Shown here piece after piece: positions 62,268 to 64,000 of a stretch of DNA of 64,000 nt; the first letter of the stretch is position 1; the number at the start of each line of letters is the position of its first letter. The stretch is taken from NCBI RefSeq assembly GCF_001598815.1, contig NZ_BCZQ01000029.1:1-64000 (forward strand), written 5' to 3'. A model generated the notes under the pieces. That model worked only from the letters and a program-made list of their open reading frames with translations, was not told the DNA's origin and searched no databases. The stretch is from Sphingopyxis terrae subsp. terrae NBRC 15098 (lineage in GTDB: Bacteria; Pseudomonadota; Alphaproteobacteria; Sphingomonadales; Sphingomonadaceae). Position numbers and translations under genes: made by a program.

Positions 62268-62563
62268 GTCCATCTTCCTTTCGATGGTCTGCCCGCCACG
62301 CACTTTCCTATCGAATGGATACGCCATGAATCAAGTCTCCCGAGAATATGCCCGGCGGGCCGCCGGGAAGGAAGAAATCCCCCTGGCGGGGGAGCCCGCG
62401 CGCCTTCCGGCACGAGGCTGCGCAGCGACATGGTCGCTGCGGTGGGCGGACGCACGCCGTTGGCGTTTGTAATGCACCCTACGCACGGGTGCTGCGCCGC
62501 GCTCTGGCCCGCAAAATCGAGGATTTTCGCGCGAATTTGCGAGATCCTCGTTGGGCGTCATAT

Positions 62564-62604
62564 GTCGGACATGTCGGACAAGACCGGCGGACTTTGTCCG
62601 ACAG
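62564..62604. repeat. TGTCGGACA direct repeats plus 10-bp inverted repeat
   Basis: TGTCGGACA occurs head to tail at 62564-62572 and 62573-62581. The second copy, extended by A, is matched exactly in inverse by TTGTCCGACA at 62595-62604, with a 12-base spacer. Clustered direct and inverted repeats upstream of a ribbon-helix-helix gene suggest a relaxosome or autoregulatory site. Confidence 0.66.
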
Positions 62605-62724
62605 CGCCGCTAACCCCTTGATCCATAGCGCCATCTTCTGCCCGACGCGTCGGACGCATTAGGCCATTGGAATATTGGAGCTTTGCGGCTATAGTCGAGC
62701 CGCTTCACAACCTCATGTCCAAAG

Positions 62725-62742
62725 GCTCCACTTTTTTGGAGC
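62725..62742 (+). promoter_or_regulatory. Leader hairpin hiding the Shine-Dalgarno sequence
   Basis: GCTCCA (62725-62730) and TGGAGC (62737-62742) pair around the loop CTTTTT. The right arm contains GGAG, the ribosome binding site of the TTG start at 62749. Folding would block translation of the ribbon-helix-helix protein and, by coupling, of the secretion ATPase. Confidence 0.5.
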
Positions 62743-62748
62743 ATCACT

Positions 62749-63072
62749 TTGGCAAAATTATCTCTCCGGCTCGACGACGCTCTCTATGATCGTCTGCTCG
62801 CCTCGGCGGACGCGGCGGGCATGACCCCGTCCGCTTATATCCGCGAGGCACTCGAACAGCTCAATGGCGCCGATCCCTTCGGTTTCCACGCCCGCTTCGA
62901 TGAACTTCATTCGACCGTCATCCAGATACTCGCGATCCTCGCGTCGGACGTTGGTGCGCGCGACCCCCGGGCGCTCGCCAAGGGGATGGAGGACACCCAC
63001 CGGCTGCTCCGCGAACGGGGGCTGCCGACCGGCGATGCGCTTGCTCGCCAGGGGGGAGGGCGGATGTCATGA
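62749..63072 (+). CDS. Ribbon-helix-helix DNA-binding protein
   Basis: The 107-residue protein opens with a ribbon-helix-helix fold: AKLSLRLDDALYDRLLASAD then MTPSAYIREALEQL, as in CopG/MobC-type proteins. The start is a TTG, seven bases after GGAG. No ATG in the right place competes. It overlaps the coupling-protein gene by four bases (ATGA). It should bind the repeats upstream, either as an oriT accessory factor or as a repressor of the operon. Confidence 0.84.
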   Translation: MAKLSLRLDDALYDRLLASADAAGMTPSAYIREALEQLNGADPFGFHARFDELHSTVIQILAILASDVGARDPRALAKGMEDTHRLLRERGLPTGDALARQGGGRMS

Positions 63073-64000
63073 GCATCTTTCGCAACGACACCCTCGGAAG
63101 CTGGACGCGCGGCGGCCAAGCTATCGTCCACAATGTCCGCATGACCACCCAGGTCTTCTTCCAGACCGTGATGGCGGGAACCGCGATCTGGATCATCGGC
63201 GCCATCTGGTACGCGCTCGAAAAGTCGGGCGATTATCAGCGCTACCTTCTCCTCAAATATGCCGAGGCCCTGTTCAAGTCCGATACGGCGCGAGGGACCA
63301 CCGACCCGGTGCTGTTCCGCAGCCCCGAGGGGCGTGAATATTGGACCTCGGCCGACCTGCTCATCGGCGCGCCGATCATGAAGGAAGCGCTGAAAACGCT
63401 CGAGAGCGACATCATCACCGGGGCGATCCTCTCCGGTTTCTTCGCGCTCGGCGCGCTCCTCGTCGCCTGGTTCTATTTTACCCGGATGGGGCGTGGACTC
63501 GGTTCGAACGAATATCTGCGCGGCGCGCGCTTCGGGTCCGTCTGGCAAATCCGCCGCGCGCTCTGGCGCGAACGCAAGGGGAGTTTCGCGATCGGCGGCG
63601 TCAAGGTTCCGCTTGCTTTCGAGCCCGAACATATATTGATCTGCGGGGCTCCCGGCACGGGCAAGACCAACATGATCGTCAAGATGCTCGCCGGCATCCG
63701 CGCCTCGGGCCGGCGCGCGATCGTCTATGATACCGCCGGCACCTTCGTCGAGAAATTCTACCGGCCCGGGAAGGACATCCTCCTCAATCCGCTCGACAAG
63801 CGAACCGCCATCTGGTCGCCCTGGGTCGATGTCCCGCGCGACTATCATTATGACCAGATCGCGGAATCGATGATCCCGGACAAGCATGGCGACCCCTTCT
63901 GGTCGAAGGCCGCGCGCGGGACTCTGGTCGCAGTCATGCGCAAGCTCGCGGCCGAGAAGCGCACCTATGTCTCGGCGCTCCTCGAGACCATCGTGCGTTC
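63069..64000 (+). CDS. traD: Type IV secretion coupling protein, TraD/VirD4 type (partial)
   Basis: The frame runs from the ATG at 63069 off the window end, 310 codons without a stop. It has two membrane segments near residues 30-50 (TVMAGTAIWIIGAIWYAL) and 120-140 (GAILSGFFALGALLVAWFYF), and the Walker A motif CGAPGTGKTN near residue 196. VYDTAGTFVEKFY and NPLDKRTAIWSPW, typical of TraD/TrwB-like DNA pumps, follow. It would hand the DNA-relaxase complex to the transfer channel. The C-terminal part is missing only because of the window edge. It shows that this end belongs to a conjugative element. Confidence 0.93.
   Translation, partial: MSIFRNDTLGSWTRGGQAIVHNVRMTTQVFFQTVMAGTAIWIIGAIWYALEKSGDYQRYLLLKYAEALFKSDTARGTTDPVLFRSPEGREYWTSADLLIGAPIMKEALKTLESDIITGAILSGFFALGALLVAWFYFTRMGRGLGSNEYLRGARFGSVWQIRRALWRERKGSFAIGGVKVPLAFEPEHILICGAPGTGKTNMIVKMLAGIRASGRRAIVYDTAGTFVEKFYRPGKDILLNPLDKRTAIWSPWVDVPRDYHYDQIAESMIPDKHGDPFWSKAARGTLVAVMRKLAAEKRTYVSALLETIVR

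Larger units (their letters stand above)
62268..62748. other. Divergent region with repeats, possible oriT
   Basis: This 481-base stretch lies between the divergent small coiled-coil gene and the ribbon-helix-helix/coupling-protein operon. It holds the TGTCGGACA repeats (62564-62604), a 12-bp palindrome CCGACGCGTCGG (62642-62653) and the leader hairpin (62725-62742). No gene is supported. An oriT would be expected in this position, but no relaxase is seen in the window. Confidence 0.5.

Noticed and set aside
1..64000. CRISPR arrays, tRNA or rRNA genes, integrase or complete IS
   Set aside because: I looked for regular repeat-spacer patterns, tRNA-like cloverleaf ends and transposase or integrase motifs and saw none; only the MITE-like element has mobile ends.

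Overview
The window is high-GC alphaproteobacterial DNA and most resembles a sphingomonad (Sphingopyxis/Sphingobium/Novosphingobium type). The signs are three large TonB-dependent receptors each fronting a catabolic cluster, an alphaproteobacterial LexA box (GAAC-N7-GAAC), and DUF736, DUF2493 and DUF6771-like genes next to a conjugative coupling protein. The last group, at 55-64 kb, suggests that at least that end belongs to a plasmid or integrative conjugative element. I see no rRNA, tRNA or CRISPR array. Assignments rest on reading motifs and translations; no database search was possible.

Region 1 (0.3-14.9 kb) is a dense defence/conflict island. A 169-bp MITE-like element with a 5-bp target duplication lies upstream. 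A canonical Thoeris pair follows: ThsA (SIR2 + SLOG, 902-2341) and ThsB (TIR-like, 2344-2817). A HEPN-type protein on the opposite strand separates this pair from a second, closely similar ThsB (4884-5372), which is coupled to a classical TIR protein (5375-5887). Next come two divergent three-gene operons around a shared 233-bp promoter region. The minus operon carries a subtilisin-like protease, a ComEC-type metallo-beta-lactamase-fold hydrolase and a DUF4062-like protein. The plus operon carries a Tle1-like (DUF2235) alpha/beta hydrolase, a TIR protein and a stand-alone SLOG-like protein. A further TIR protein with an unknown partner closes the island. The TIR-SLOG-lipase operon and its divergent neighbour are the best candidates for an undescribed immune system.

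Region 2 (15.4-34.5 kb) is a catabolic regulon for a lipophilic acid-type substrate, plausibly a steroid or terpenoid side chain. It holds a fused CaiB/BaiF CoA-transferase, a GFA-fold protein, aldehyde dehydrogenase, two acyl-CoA dehydrogenases, a GMC oxidoreductase, a Rieske oxygenase, an acyl-CoA ligase, a P450, a DUF35 + cysteine-less thiolase-fold pair (Ltp2-like), a TetR regulator, an SDR, an alpha/beta hydrolase, a TonB receptor and a 2Fe-2S ferredoxin. Four copies of a 13-bp palindrome (CTAWTGNCRTTAG-like) sit at its promoters and are the probable TetR operators.

Region 3 (34.6-55.2 kb) looks like two peptide/D-amino-acid scavenging clusters. The first has a threonine aldolase, an M28 peptidase, an enolase-superfamily epimerase (DgcA-like), an RpiR regulator, a TonB receptor, an N-acyl-D-amino-acid deacylase, a DUF1611 protein (DgcN-like), a serine hydrolase and an erythromycin-esterase-family protein; TGACA-N6-TGTCA sites flank the regulator. 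The second has serine hydrolases, a GntR regulator, an M28-like protein and a TonB receptor, with two identical ATTATCGATAAT palindromes.

Region 4 (55.3-64 kb) starts with a five-gene minus-strand operon behind a LexA box (DUF6771-like, Cys/His-rich protein, two SRAP-fold proteins in tandem, a thermonuclease). Conjugation-associated genes follow: DUF736, two DUF2493 paralogues (one broken by an in-frame TAA), a small coiled-coil protein, an oriT-like repeat region, a ribbon-helix-helix protein and the start of a TraD/VirD4-type coupling protein cut by the window edge.
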